DNA from: Cruorifilaria tuberocauda
Taxonomy: Eukaryota > Nematoda > Chromadorea > Rhabditida > Onchocercidae
DNA length: 64,000 bases
Direction: 5' to 3'
Assembly: GCA_013365365.1 (NCBI GenBank)
Contig: JABVXU010000121.1
Location: forward strand, 1 to 64,000
Positions 50,662 to 64,000 of this stretch are shown here, one piece after another. The notes below the pieces were generated by a model, which ran no database searches, was not told where the DNA came from, and saw nothing but the letters and a program-made list of their open reading frames with translations. Made by a program: the position numbers and the translations under genes. Numbering within the stretch: the first letter of the stretch is position 1; every line of letters starts with the position of its first letter.

Positions 50662-51992
50662 TTTCCTTAAAACCAAACAGTTATCTCCCAGAACACATAC
50701 ATACACATACAAATATACACACAAACACAACACACACATACATAAATGAAACAAAGTCATCCATTCCCTCAAAAACAATCTAATGATAAACTGATAACAG
50801 GAAAAAGCAGTCTGAATCAACCACAGTTCAGTCGGTAGCTCGGTGAAGCTAATTAACCATCTTATTCAAAATCACAAAAAATACAAATGCTTATGCAGAT
50901 GCAGACAATGGTGAGCTTAAAACATCTGCGATGCTGTCGGGAACAAGTACAATTATGAAGAAGTAAAAAGTAATTTAATACAGAGAACGAATACAACGAT
51001 GTGGTGAAAATTTTTAGAATAAAACATCCTACAGATACGACGGCAAAGAGTATAAAGGGTATATAAGGTGGATAAGATATTAATATCAATTTCATAAAAT
51101 TAGCGTGATTACATAAACAAGGAAAAACGAGTGATAAAAAAAACAGATGTATAAATTGACTGATGATTTAGTGTGCTATTATTTAAACCCTTATTTTCAA
51201 TCATGAGTTAGACTGTACGGTAAAGGCACTCTACAGATAAAAAAGATACCACTTGGCATTGAATTATAAATTCACAGGATTTCAATTTCTAATCAGAAGG
51301 AAAGCCTATCACACCCACCACTGTTAATCATTTAGCTATTCTAAATTAAGCAGAACTACACTCCATTATGGCAGTATACTATTACCACAAGTAGTGATAG
51401 GCCCCAGATCCCCATTCCTCTAAAATCTTCAACGTCGTTAATATTCAATACCTCATTCACGAAAAGATTTAGGATGAATTTTTTCGAGAGAATTTCAATT
51501 TATCAATCTTAAAAAATATCACGAGCAACGCAATCAATCAGAAGTTCACTTATAATACCGGCCTTAAAACAGATCGACTAAGAAAATATACAATATTTCG
51601 AAAACATTAATTCTAGTAATATTGAAACAATGAAGCGGATGAAAGTGTTTTGCAATTGTTGTTAGTAAGGATATTGTGCAAACAATATACACATCAACTG
51701 TTCCGTCAAAAACGTGAAAATTTAGAAATTTGGCACTTGAAAACAATGTTACGGAAAACTTCGGAAAAATTTTTACACAAAACTCAACATTCTGATAAGA
51801 TTTTCATATTTATTTCCGCATACTATAAAGTGCTTAAGTTTCTTAAAAACAAATTTTTCGAATAATTCTGTGCAAACTATACCAGAATTTCTAACTAGCT
51901 TTTATAACAAAAATTTCATCTTATTTGGTAGATATAAAGATTTGAAATTTTTATGATCAAGTGGAAACGGTTTCATTCTCGTCCATGCAATG
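50662..51992. other. Spacer between ubc-13 and BCAP31
   Basis: Contains the ubc-13 3' UTR and the BCAP31 5' flank. The only frame of note is 50862-51095 on the minus strand. The rest is AT-rich without structure that I can support. Confidence 0.45.
50862..51095 (-). other. Possible small membrane protein frame
   Basis: 77 codons from ATG at 51095 to a stop at 50862. The first 30 residues are hydrophobic (YIPFILFAVVSVGCFILKI). A 48-base in-frame stretch inside has GT at its start and CGACAG at its end, so a spliced form of 61 residues is possible. It lies between ubc-13 and BCAP31 on the same strand. No family was recognised. Confidence 0.25.
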
Positions 51993-53052
51993 CTACTGTC
52001 CATTTGCGTGGATACGAGTCCATTCCTGTGCTATACGAATTGCATCACTTTCGTTACTTTTCCACTGCTCTGCGACATCTGTTGCTAACGGATCGTCCGG
52101 ATTTGGAGCTGAGAGTAAGGCTTGAATTGATAGTAACACGGTACGGATTTGGAGTGCTGGAGACCATTTGTCTGAAAAACCTTACCAAATATTTTTTGAT
52201 TGTGCTAATAAGCAACAAGATTCTCTCAAACGAAGCAGATTAAAACAACCTTACCAAATATTTTTTGATTGTGCTAATAAGCAACAAGATTCTCTCAAAC
52301 GAAGCAGATTAAAACTATCTTTTTACCTGATCGATTTTATTCTTTGTGACAACATGAATATGACGAAGTAGGGCCTATTTGAATAAAATTCCTAAAGAAG
52401 CTAAAGATACAAATAAATCAATACATTTGATTCACCAGCGGCTAATCCGTCAGATTATCCAGAAATTGCACATGCTCCGGCCCTTTAAGCAAAACATCAA
52501 AGAAAATGATACCAATCATAAGCATGGTTCTACTAGCTCCGTCAACTACATTCCGATATCCTGTTCTCTTCGCTACATCTTCCTGTAGGTCAACTGAGCA
52601 GTCGTCTTGCTTTTTATTTATTTATCATCAACAATGAGTAATACCTATTGACTGTTGGCGATGGAAATAATTATCTGCTCATTCAGACAAAACTTCCGCC
52701 TTCTATACGATCACGTACGGATATTCCAAACATCCTTCCGATACTTATTATATATTTCATACAAATACAAACCTTTGAGAATATCAAGACATATTCGCCC
52801 CAACTTATCGATATTCGGATGATATATTTTGGTCATGAAACGGACTTTTGGGGCTGCCATTGGATATTCTTCCGGTAGAAAGAGTTCCAACTTGAACACC
52901 CCACCAGCAAATGGGCTACCTTCTGGTCCAGCGATAATTACGTGGAAATAACGTGCATTGTTGTCATCCGGTACAGCCGAAATTCCAGGAACAGGATCTG
53001 CTATCAGACGTTGCGTCTCTTTCGTAATACGACGTGGTAATGCGCCTGCCAT
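51993..53052 (-). CDS. ubc-13: Ubiquitin-conjugating enzyme E2 N (UBE2N/UBC-13)
   Basis: The E2 that, with a UEV partner of the MMS2/UEV-1 type, builds Lys63-linked ubiquitin chains in DNA damage and innate signalling. It has two exons, 53052-52773 and 52171-51993, giving 152 residues, the same as human UBE2N. The start is [15 protein letters not shown], one residue longer than human. KIYHPN leads to the active Cys at residue 88 in [20 protein letters not shown] keeps the Met used at E3 interfaces. The second exon begins [17 protein letters not shown] and ends TRIHANGQ, more divergent than the human end. The intron holds a 69-base tandem duplication right next to its acceptor. A possible trans-splice acceptor, TTGAATAG, lies 3 bases before the ATG. 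The gene is 468 bases downstream of MANF. Confidence 0.97.
52180..52317. repeat. 69-base tandem duplication in the ubc-13 intron
   Basis: Copies 52180-52248 and 52249-52317 are identical over at least 66 bases. The array ends 8 bases from the exon-2 acceptor. Each copy carries, on the minus strand, the donor-like word TTTGGTAAGG. Confidence 0.95.
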
Positions 53053-53520
53053 ATCCTATTCAACAATGAGATAGAATCCCTTAAATTACACCAGTACTTT
53101 GTGTTGAAATCTACCTTCTACTTTCCATTTGAAACGTTCCAATTCCAAGTACCTTTATTCCGCAAGATATGGAAAAAGAGATTCACTACTCTATCGCATC
53201 CTTTAATCCGAGTAGAAAAGAAACTGTCACGAACAAAGAGCTTCGGTAAAAAGACCACCACCGTCCAAACAATACTTCATAGTAACTATTGCTAATATTA
53301 AAACTCCTATCTGTTAAAATTGTTCAAACTCCAACACACTATTTTCGGACGTCGTGTAAATCATTATGTAAGATGACCTTTTTATAAAGATAAGAGAATG
53401 GAAAAACCAATGAAAATAGAACATACATTAAATAAACTATTTTATTTTATCAAAACAAAAACAACGAAGACAACAACAGATTTTATCAGGAAATATATTA
53501 AATTCAATTCAGAAGAAATA
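53053..53520. other. MANF/ubc-13 intercistronic region
   Basis: 468 bases between the MANF stop and the ubc-13 start on the minus strand. It contains the MANF 3' UTR. Nothing else could be supported. Confidence 0.5.
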
Positions 53521-54874
53521 TCACAGTTCACTTTTCACATATTTTGGCTTCATTTCTTCAATCCTAGCTACATATTCCGATTTTTCAGTGCATCCCTTGC
53601 ACTCCTGAAATTTCTCAGAAATTATAAATAATAAACAACTTCCCATAATATTACAGACCCGTTGAAAATACAGAATTATTTCTATAACTTCCTGGAAGAA
53701 ATAATTAGCATTTACAGAAAATGATATTTGATGAAGCAAATGAAAAATAAAAAATATCCGAACATACCTCGCCCCAGTCCTCAAGAATCTTCTTTAATTC
53801 TTTAACTTTTAGCTTCTTAAGATCCACCGTTTTCCAATCAATGCTCTTATCTGGAAAACACTTAAAGCTGAACCATCCTATAATTGTACCGTAGAACTAA
53901 TTGGTTCGAAATCTCCTCTAGTGTAATTTTTCCGCTCCCAAAGAAAATATCACATCAAATAGTTCTCATTCTTAAATTATACAGTTTTACTTGAAAAAAG
54001 TACACGAGAGGACTACCGAATTTCAATTCACAAATCTGTGAATCCATTGTGCGCAATTTTTCGCAAACTTTTTCTACGGGCATAGACCAGGACAATGGTT
54101 TCACTACATCATTCATAATGGAAGTAGCGGATTCAGGTAAAGCACCAATGTAAAAACACTGAAATGACATGATGTAAAAGATGGAATTTTTAAATCAGAA
54201 TTTTTTGTCTAAAGAGCAACATAAATACTCTTAATATAAATCTTAATGTAAATCGATGTAATGTAAATAATCTTAATTTAAATCATTACAAATATATTAA
54301 CAATTCATGGAGGAACCAAAAGAAATTGTAGGGATGAGGATTTTTTCGGCTCGGCCGCACAATAAATCTAAATAATGTAATGTTTGAAATTCAAGAAAAA
54401 CGGACAAATTTGTTTTCTTTCCCTTTAATTCCACCACAATGTTCTCTCAGCGCCCCATCGATTCTATTTGCATCACTCCGGTCACTCACCGCCATATTGT
54501 CGACCACATCACGCAACACTTTCACACACACTGCAACAAAAGACCTTTTCCTACTTTCTGTCAAAATTTCAAGCTTTTAACAGAAGTATATACTAATGCC
54601 CAGTCACAGCTCAAATCAGTATCCTATCTCATAACTTTCCATTCTGCGTCAAATCCTCTATTCTATTATCAAATATTCCATATAATATAACTTCATTTTT
54701 CATCCCTACTTACATAGTTACAAAAACCCAAATCTCAACATTTCAATTTGCTGCATAGCTCCATTATCACTAATGATACCATACGTATGGTATACCTTCG
54801 CATGATTCTTGTCGTTTAGCATACAAAAGAAACGGTAAGAATAATGAAACAAGTAAATTAACAGTCCACATCAT
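53521..54874 (-). CDS. manf-1: Mesencephalic astrocyte-derived neurotrophic factor homolog (MANF)
   Basis: An ER-resident or secreted protein of the unfolded-protein response, with a saposin-like N-domain and a SAP-like C-domain. Exons in reading order: 54874-54796, 54530-54406, 54158-54017, 53850-53768 and 53604-53521, giving 170 residues. The signal peptide is [19 protein letters not shown]. All eight family Cys are present at 25, 28, 58, 69, 100, 111, 145 and 148; the last two form the CKGC motif. [14 protein letters not shown] and DSQICELKF match the human core, and [20 protein letters not shown] is almost identical to it. The C-terminus, KSEL, is a KDEL-type ER retrieval signal (RTDL in human). 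A strong acceptor, TTATTTCAG, ends 2 bases before the ATG, suggesting trans-splicing. Confidence 0.97.
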
Positions 54875-54876
54875 AT

Positions 54877-54885
54877 CTGAAATAA
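54877..54885 (-). promoter_or_regulatory. Probable trans-splice acceptor of MANF
   Basis: TTATTTCAG on the minus strand, followed by AT and the first MANF ATG at 54874. It is too close to the start for a useful cis 5' UTR exon, which is typical of spliced-leader sites. Confidence 0.6.
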
Positions 54886-56354
54886 CATTATTAAACTGTT
54901 TTCTTCATGCACCTGCGTGTAAATTTTAATTTAAGCATATCCTAATACAATACTTCAAAAAACATTAACACGTCGGAAATACATAACACAACCGCTATCT
55001 ATGCCACAACTACCATCAAATAGATGCTGACAACACTTTTTATTTTTTCGAGACTCGAAAGCGTGCGTTGCGTAAGCGACCCACTCTCTGCAAGAAAGCT
55101 CTATATGCAATCTTTTCATCCCAAAACTAATGAGATGAACGGTGAATGTATCGGTAAGTGTTCAGTTTTCTGTTTTTTTCTTTTCTGTAGCATATATTAA
55201 AAAACTACTCACTTTCAAATCACAAACGGATTATTCATTCTTTATAAAAGTTTGCTTCACTAATTAAACATGGATTATCGGATTTGGAAAGTCTGGAAGT
55301 TTGGCTCCAGTCAAATCTGAAAGTAATTTTTTGTTTCGAGAGGATTTGAATGATGCTAAAATGTTTATCTGATACTTTTATCACACAATTCTCGTCAGCG
55401 TTATCAAATTTCAGATAACATTATGCTTGCATTTTCTTTTGTGAAGATTTCAAAATATGAAGTTTCATTTGCTGTTTCCTTAATAATAAAATGCATCCAG
55501 CGAATAATTCATCCTATAATATATATATATATATATTCACATGTATATATAAATTCATTAAGTTTGATAATAACATTTGATAATCCCTAAAATTAAACAA
55601 ATGTGAAAATATTCTGTGAAATCTGGAAAATTTTATCCGTAATTACTATACACATAATACGTAGCAAGTATGGAATTGTTACATATCGAAAGTTTTCAGA
55701 ACAATAAATATATGAACTGAAACAAAGTTCATGTTTAGCTATCATACGGTTGAAAATTTTGGTTGATTCTACTTTTGCAATCGGTGCTCTTAATATTGTG
55801 AAACATGATATTATGTTATAATTAATCAATCGTTATGAAATGAATTTTAATCATCTGTTTGATTATCGAGGATGAAATAATCACTCTTAATTAACCGTCA
55901 GTTTGATATTTTATTAAAACGAATAAATTTTGGGAAATCATTTTGCACGCTAATATTTTATCTATGAAGTCATTTGACGAAAATGACTCATCATATTGAT
56001 AAAACATTTCTAATTGTTTCAGTGAAATTTGGATTATCATAAAAAATGTAAATTTTGCTCAGAGCAATAGGGAATTATTAAAAATTCGAAATATGTTATT
56101 AGGAAATTAGCTAACGCTTGTAAAATTACAAAGTGAAAATTTAAACGGATTGAAAAAGCAAAAGAAAAAGACACAAGATTTTCTAACAAGATGTTACATT
56201 ACGTCTGTGATTTTTAAAAGAGAATCTTAATTATCATAACTCATATTTCCACAATTCCATTATTAGGATTACACACTTCTTGTTGCCATGACACTTGGAA
56301 TGAAGTGAAAAGATAATCACTGGGCATTTAATTAATTGTAAAACAGTATTTCAG
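54886..56354. other. Spacer between the Clc-like gene and MANF
   Basis: AT-rich, with a TA dinucleotide run at about 55519-55535. No exon was recognised. It should contain the Clc-like 3' UTR and any MANF promoter; a CHOP/XBP1-type ER-stress element could not be identified with confidence. Confidence 0.45.
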
Positions 56355-58290
56355 CTATACGGCACTGTTGATTAATGGATACGTTTTCGGTGGTTGTCGC
56401 CGATTTCGTTCATGTAAAAATACCATAACCGTACAAAACACTGAACAGAGGAATGCTGCTAGGAAAGTGACGCAAGAAGAAAGCGCCAAATAGAATGAAT
56501 AGCCGCACCTTTGCTGTAATTAATAAAATTTTATGTAAATTTACATGACTAAACAAGTATCATAATTTCTCAATTATCAACTACGTAAACTCACGTGAGA
56601 TACAGCAGGACTTTGTAAACTAAAAAAGGTTTTTTTTCTGGGAATAAATTTCGTAAACGAACCTCATATGTTCGAGTAATACCTTGCACAAATCGAATTT
56701 CAACTTTGTGTGAATTGATAAAGAACACAACTACGCCAACACTCGACAAAATAGCTGAAATACGAATACAAATACAGTGGAGAATGAAATGGATTAAGAT
56801 TTTCTTAAAGTTACAGTGTGATACTGACATGAACGTGAAATCACAAAGACTCTCCATCTCTCAGTAATAAATCTTTCAGGAAGGTAATCGATCTATCACG
56901 TCCAATGCAGAGCAATGTAAATGTCCTGGAAAAAGGTGCGCAATGTCAACTGTCAAACCAATCCATTCAGTTTAATTTGCATGTTAGATTGTTTAGGAAG
57001 TTGAGAACTTGAATTTTAACCAACAAACATATAAATGTGCATCTTTTTTGATTTAAAGATACCTTGAATTTATTCTGTTAGATATTTGCGTAGTATTTCA
57101 TAAATAACTTACTAGCAATTAATGATAACGTGCATGAAACAAGAGCCGCAATACGAAAATATAATGCGCACATCAAAAAGCAACACAAACTGAGAGCGGA
57201 TAATTCTGCCAGAAGTAATAAGCATAGAACGGCTTTGTGCCAATCTGTAATTCGTTGCAAAAAAAGAAAGCAAACAGATTTTGGAGAATTTCTTGTCTAA
57301 ATTTTAGCAAAATTTATGAAAATCGATCATCTAGATTTTTCTGAAAACAATTATTGATTTTTTTGTTGTTTCAGCGGAACTATGAATTTTCGTAACCTTA
57401 TTTATATTTCATAGTCAATTTTTTTAAGTGAAATTATTTTGGAAATTAAAATCAATTTACTATTTTAGATGATGCTGCATTTCTCGTCCTGTTTAGTCTT
57501 TTGCTCTTATCTTTCGAGAATTTTTTTCGGGTTTTTTCTACTAAAACTTGACGATTTAAAAATCGTCAAATTCTCTGTTATAACCATAAGCGACAATAAC
57601 AAGTATTCTCGCAATTTTTACAATTATAACTTATCGTAATAGATTTTGACTTATATAGTAACTCATGAAATACTGCATAACTTCAGGATATCAATTTTAA
57701 ATGCTTACTGTGAAATTTATGTTGCTCTTCATTATCTTCATCATTTTGTAAACCATTTTTCTGAGCATTTTCAAATTTGTATATACAATGAAGGCTCCTT
57801 TCGGATGTACCTGGAAATTCAAATTTTAAAGCAATTATCTTCACTTTTCTTTTCATAAAACCTTTTTTCATAAGTAAATATAGAATGACGAGAAATGAGC
57901 AGAGCTAATTATAATTCTGATAGAATTTTTCTTATCATCTTTTTAAGCTCTTGAAAATAATCTATTCATTTCGATTTTTAAAATCATCATACCAAATTAA
58001 TACTTTCCAGCCACAGATGAAAAATCCACCGAACTGGGTTAACAACAGACAGTAGTAGTAGTAGTGGTGGTAGTAGTAGTAGTAGTACAAATGCGCCAAC
58101 CTTGTACATGCTTCTTTCCAAGGATACAGTCCATCCATAGGCCATGCTGATGTTCGGTATGAAATTCCGTGATTGCCACTACTTGCCATTGTGGTGTTAA
58201 TAAAGCAATCGTAGAAGTTAGTATAGAAATTACGGTGAACAAATAGGATAATATAAGTGCAAAAATACGACACAATGCAATAATGTTCAT
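56355..58290 (-). CDS. Clc-like (claudin-superfamily) tetraspan membrane protein
   Basis: A four-helix membrane protein of the Clc-like family, related to claudin/PMP22 and likely acting at cell contacts or as a channel modulator. Exons in reading order: 58290-58101, 57810-57709, 57244-57113, 56754-56663 and 56513-56355, giving 224 residues. The first helix reads ALILSYLFTVISILTSTIAL. The first extracellular loop contains TPQWQVV and HGLWMDC, equivalent to the claudin W-GLW-C signature, followed by HCIYKFENA. Helix two starts WHKAVLCLLLLAELSAL. Helix three is followed by RFVQGITRTYE, a strong Clc-like marker. Helix four lies in the last exon after CGYSFYLALSS. The C-terminal tail is basic and Pro-containing and ends NSAV. 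Intron 1 carries an ACT triplet repeat starting about 15 bases after the donor. Confidence 0.88.
58049..58088. repeat. ACT/AGT triplet repeat in Clc-like intron 1
   Basis: About a dozen AGT triplets with two GGT variants on the plus strand. Read through from exon 1 they would encode poly-Thr, but the GTTGGC donor and in-phase next exon show the repeat is intronic. Confidence 0.85.
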
Positions 58291-59202
58291 AACTTAGGTT
58301 CTTTTAAATTAATATATCTTTAATATCTTCCATTTCTTTCCATAGATCCTACGAATGATTGTAATCATTTATAAGTTTATTATTTCAGAACATAAGCAAT
58401 TCTTATGCAGTACTATTATTTTATATTATCGTTGACGATAATATGACGGTACACAATCAAAGATATTTGAGAAAATCATTTTGTTTTATTCGTTAACTTA
58501 TTTCGTTAGTTGGACATTTAAATGGTTTGAATTTATTAACTGACATATGGATATATGGAAACACTTTCCATGTTTGCTTAAAACTTTCGAATTATTTCCA
58601 AGCAGCATGAAAAAGTTTAAAAAATTTTATGGAAACACATTTTTTATATAATTCTCCAAAATGGAAAATTCGACACTTGAACACTTATTTTTGAAAAAAT
58701 ATTCTAAAATATGAAAATTCTTTCTAACTTTGAAACAAAATATAATAATTCCCTACAAAACCTCATTATTTTAATTTTTAATAAAGCAATCGTTTTGTTA
58801 GATGAAACTTTTTACTGCTCTAATATAAAAGCTATTTACGTAAAGGAAGTGTTACCACAATCTTTAAATTTTAATTTCCCAACAATAAATCTTCCTTGGA
58901 TTTACCATTCCTCTAATTTACACTAACATTCTGGATCATTGTTATTTCAGCATCACTGAACAGAAATTTCCTGATTATTTACCCTTAACTTTTTTTTTTG
59001 TAAGAATTAAAATAGATAATAGTAAATTCAAAAGGAAGAGAGAAAAGTTAAGTCTCAACAGTTCAAATGAAGTTTGACAGTGGACAGTCGAGTATTCCGC
59101 ATTATAATTACTCGCATATTGTAGAGAAAATTTGATTTCTCATAGTAGAAGATATTTAAAAGTATTTGAAAGAAAAAAAAACAGGCGTTAACTAGGATGA
59201 TT
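58291..59202. other. 5' flank of the Clc-like gene
   Basis: AT-rich DNA with no supported exon. It contains the likely 3' UTR of the unidentified gene to its right and the Clc-like promoter or leader region. Confidence 0.4.
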
Positions 59203-59706
59203 TTATTTGTCGCTAGTTTTGACAGAATGATTAGGGAAACAAAACACTGGGTAGAAAGATGAAAGGGAGCTGAATTGAGCATCTCCTGGAGGAAGAGGTT
59301 GTGGCAAAAGACAACGAGAGATCAGAGATTCGGGAAGTTCCGAGCAGCTGATTGCTACATTCTTTTCAAGGCGTACTTTAACGGCAAGTTGTCCAGCTAC
59401 TTCTGTAATAATAAAGCAAAAGCAAAACGCCTAAACATGCTCACAAAGCCTCATTCCTGATCCTTTTCTCGAATTCTCGATTCAACAACACTCGACTAAT
59501 ATATACACATACTCTATGCAAACTCCCTCCTTCTCAAGCCAATCTATCAATTGTTATTCTAACAAAATAAGCAAACGTTTAGCGGTGTAAACTATCTCAA
59601 TTGTTTTAAATTGCAAAACATATATATATATATACGCGCAGAAACTCACACATATGAGACTTACCTACGAGCCTATCCAATCTCCTCGTCCTTATCTTCT
59701 GCTTTA
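59203..59706 (-). CDS. Probable C-terminal exons of an unidentified gene
   Basis: The exon 59402-59203 (acceptor TTATTACAG) is open for 65 codons to TAA. Its first 43 residues look coding, including GQLAVKVRLEKNVAISCSEL and LLPQPLPPGD; the last 20 are less convincing. A matching donor, TAG|GTAAGT, lies at 59665, and the small exon 59706-59665 in the right phase would add KIRTRRLDRLV in front. The pattern of a hydrophobic helix, RLEK, then a strand with VAIS faintly recalls proteasome assembly chaperones 3/4, but this is too weak to name it. Upstream exons were not found. It sits between p38 and the Clc-like gene on the same strand. Confidence 0.35.
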
Positions 59707-61189
59707 CTACAGTTTAGCATCTTCCGCTTTAACACTTTTGTACTGCTGTGAAAAATTAAAAACGAAATCCTTCCTCATCGTATATCTTCGAAGTACTTTT
59801 TCCAAGTCACACCTCTGGACAGTTAAAATCAATGCATTGCTATGAACTCATATTATACATACAAGTATTAGATTTTTTATAAAGGCAGAATGGAACTATT
59901 CAATTTTAAAATTGTCAGGATATTGCTTCAGCGATCTCCTTTGATATATGTGGGGTTTGGAAAAATGACATATGAATTGTCATTAATCAGGAATGAAGGA
60001 TATGCCAAATCCGGTTTTTTAATACTGTCAAATCCATGCAGTTACAATAAGTGAAATAAGTAAAATATTGTACTTATCGGTCTTCGTTGATTATTACCAA
60101 AAGTTGATAGTGATTAATTAATAGGCATCTCATTCGGCTATAACGTCGACTATAATGGAGATTTCTTTTTAGTGTTAAATTATTAAATGCTGCAACTTTA
60201 CACAAATGAACCCGATAAAACTATAAAAGCAATTTAAGCGCTAGATGACCCTTAGAGAGGTATAGGATTACGATGGTTAACTATAAGAGAATTTGCAAGT
60301 TCAAGAGAGATTCAGTAGGAGTATTTTTCGTTATTTTATTATACAATTTTTATGTTTAAAAAACATGATTGTACTAACCACTTAATCATGGTTTCAATTT
60401 GACAAAAAAAGATTTTGTCAAATTAAGGCTGTACAAGTAAGAAATATTATTGTATTCTAAAAATAGACTGTTAAGGAGACAGACTATATCAGCAAGATAA
60501 ACAAATCATTACTATGAGCAACTATAACAGCTAGATATCTTGACAAACCTAGTTCGGCCAAATAATTAATTAGCTCATCTTAAATGAAGCAAGTAAAACA
60601 AGAACCTGATACCACAAAAATAAAACTCTTTATAATAAAATAAAACTAATTTGAATATAAATCTTGGAGCTTCCCGTCTTTTCTGCACATCCATATAGAT
60701 CATTATTACACCAAATAAAAGCTTCATAAATTATGAAAGATTTTGTAAACGATTAGAATTGTTAATAAGGTAGAAACTGAAATACGCTAGACAAGACAGC
60801 ACACAAAATCATATGGTTAAGAATGAGATGAAAATAATAGGAACAACCAATTTCATATTTACAAAGCTACTACTCAGAATGACCAGGACTATCCCAGTCA
60901 TTTCTTACCATCGTCCTTCACAATGCCACAACTGTATGCCACATATGATTGAAATAACAATAATATGGCAAGATTACACTACAGCGTACATATATATATA
61001 TCATTTGCGCTGAAAAGCATTATCAGCGCCCATTCATTATATAAAAAAAAGAGCAAAAATTCTATTTACACCAGTTGTTCACAGTAATATGAGTGTCATA
61101 ACCGACAGATTAAAAGTTTATAGAATCGAATAAAAGTGGGAACAGGAAGCTCCTTCATGTTTCAAGTTTATGATACGTAAAACTAGATC
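59707..61189. other. Spacer downstream of p38
   Basis: AT-rich DNA presumably holding the p38 3' UTR. A segment at 60880-60960 is less AT-rich and shows a GTAAGA donor-like site on the minus strand. It may be an exon of the gene ending at 59203, but no acceptor in phase was found. Confidence 0.4.
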
Positions 61190-63945
<2,756 letters not shown>

Positions 63946-64000
63946 TTGTTATCTCATTTATAGAATTTTGGTTCCCCAAAATGAACTGTAAAATTTTAAG
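63946..64000. other. p38 5' flank
   Basis: Only 55 bases remain upstream of the p38 ATG. No acceptor is obvious within them, so leader and promoter lie outside the window. Confidence 0.5.

Noticed and set aside
52168..52371. Plus-strand frame with a repeated 23-residue unit
   Set aside because: It translates the 69-base intronic duplication of ubc-13 in antisense. The repeat is DNA-level, not a protein repeat.
58039..58100. Poly-Thr extension of the Clc-like protein
   Set aside because: The GTTGGC donor at 58100 and an in-phase next exon with HCIYKFENA show that the ACT repeat is intronic.

Overview
The window is nuclear DNA of a nematode, most likely a filarial or related clade III (spirurine) worm. 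It is strongly AT-rich. The genes carry many introns of roughly 50-600 bp with TTTCAG or TTTTAG-type acceptors. Two starts sit just behind acceptor-like sites that would suit spliced-leader trans-splicing. The gene set is metazoan, and it includes a Clc-like tetraspan family that, as I recall, is nematode-specific. Most long open frames are chance frames or simple repeats, so the real genes had to be rebuilt from exons. I checked each model for intron phase and against family length.

Left part (1-16.2 kb, plus strand unless stated): an orphan single-exon frame (2.1-3.0 kb), an SLC17-type major facilitator transporter (4.5-8.7 kb), possible exons of an unidentified minus-strand gene (10.2-10.5 kb), a divergent hexokinase (11.5-15.25 kb), and a small TMEM256/DUF423-like membrane protein (15.8-16.2 kb).

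Middle (16.2-45.4 kb): about 18 kb with no convincing gene but many GA/CT, CA and tetranucleotide tracts and a few GC-richer islands. It leads into an ETS factor of the ELK/LIN-1 type (34.2-37.4 kb) with MAP kinase docking motifs, followed by another 8 kb poor in genes.

Right part (45.4-64 kb): a UBE2H/UBC-8 ubiquitin-conjugating enzyme on the plus strand converges on a dense run of minus-strand genes. In transcription order these are p38 MAP kinase, a probable unidentified exon, a Clc-like tetraspan protein, MANF, UBE2N/UBC-13 and BCAP31. MANF and BCAP31 act in the endoplasmic reticulum, and UBC-13 makes Lys63 ubiquitin chains. From memory, C. elegans manf-1, ubc-13 and the BCAP31 gene share the clone name Y54G2A on chromosome IV, so this looks like old conserved linkage and perhaps a remnant operon.

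Most notable are the hexokinase, whose sugar-binding residues are kept while its ATP-phosphate loops are altered; two apparent GC-AG introns in that same gene; tandem duplications inside two introns; and several uncatalogued small open frames. I saw no virus, transposon, tRNA, rRNA or CRISPR.
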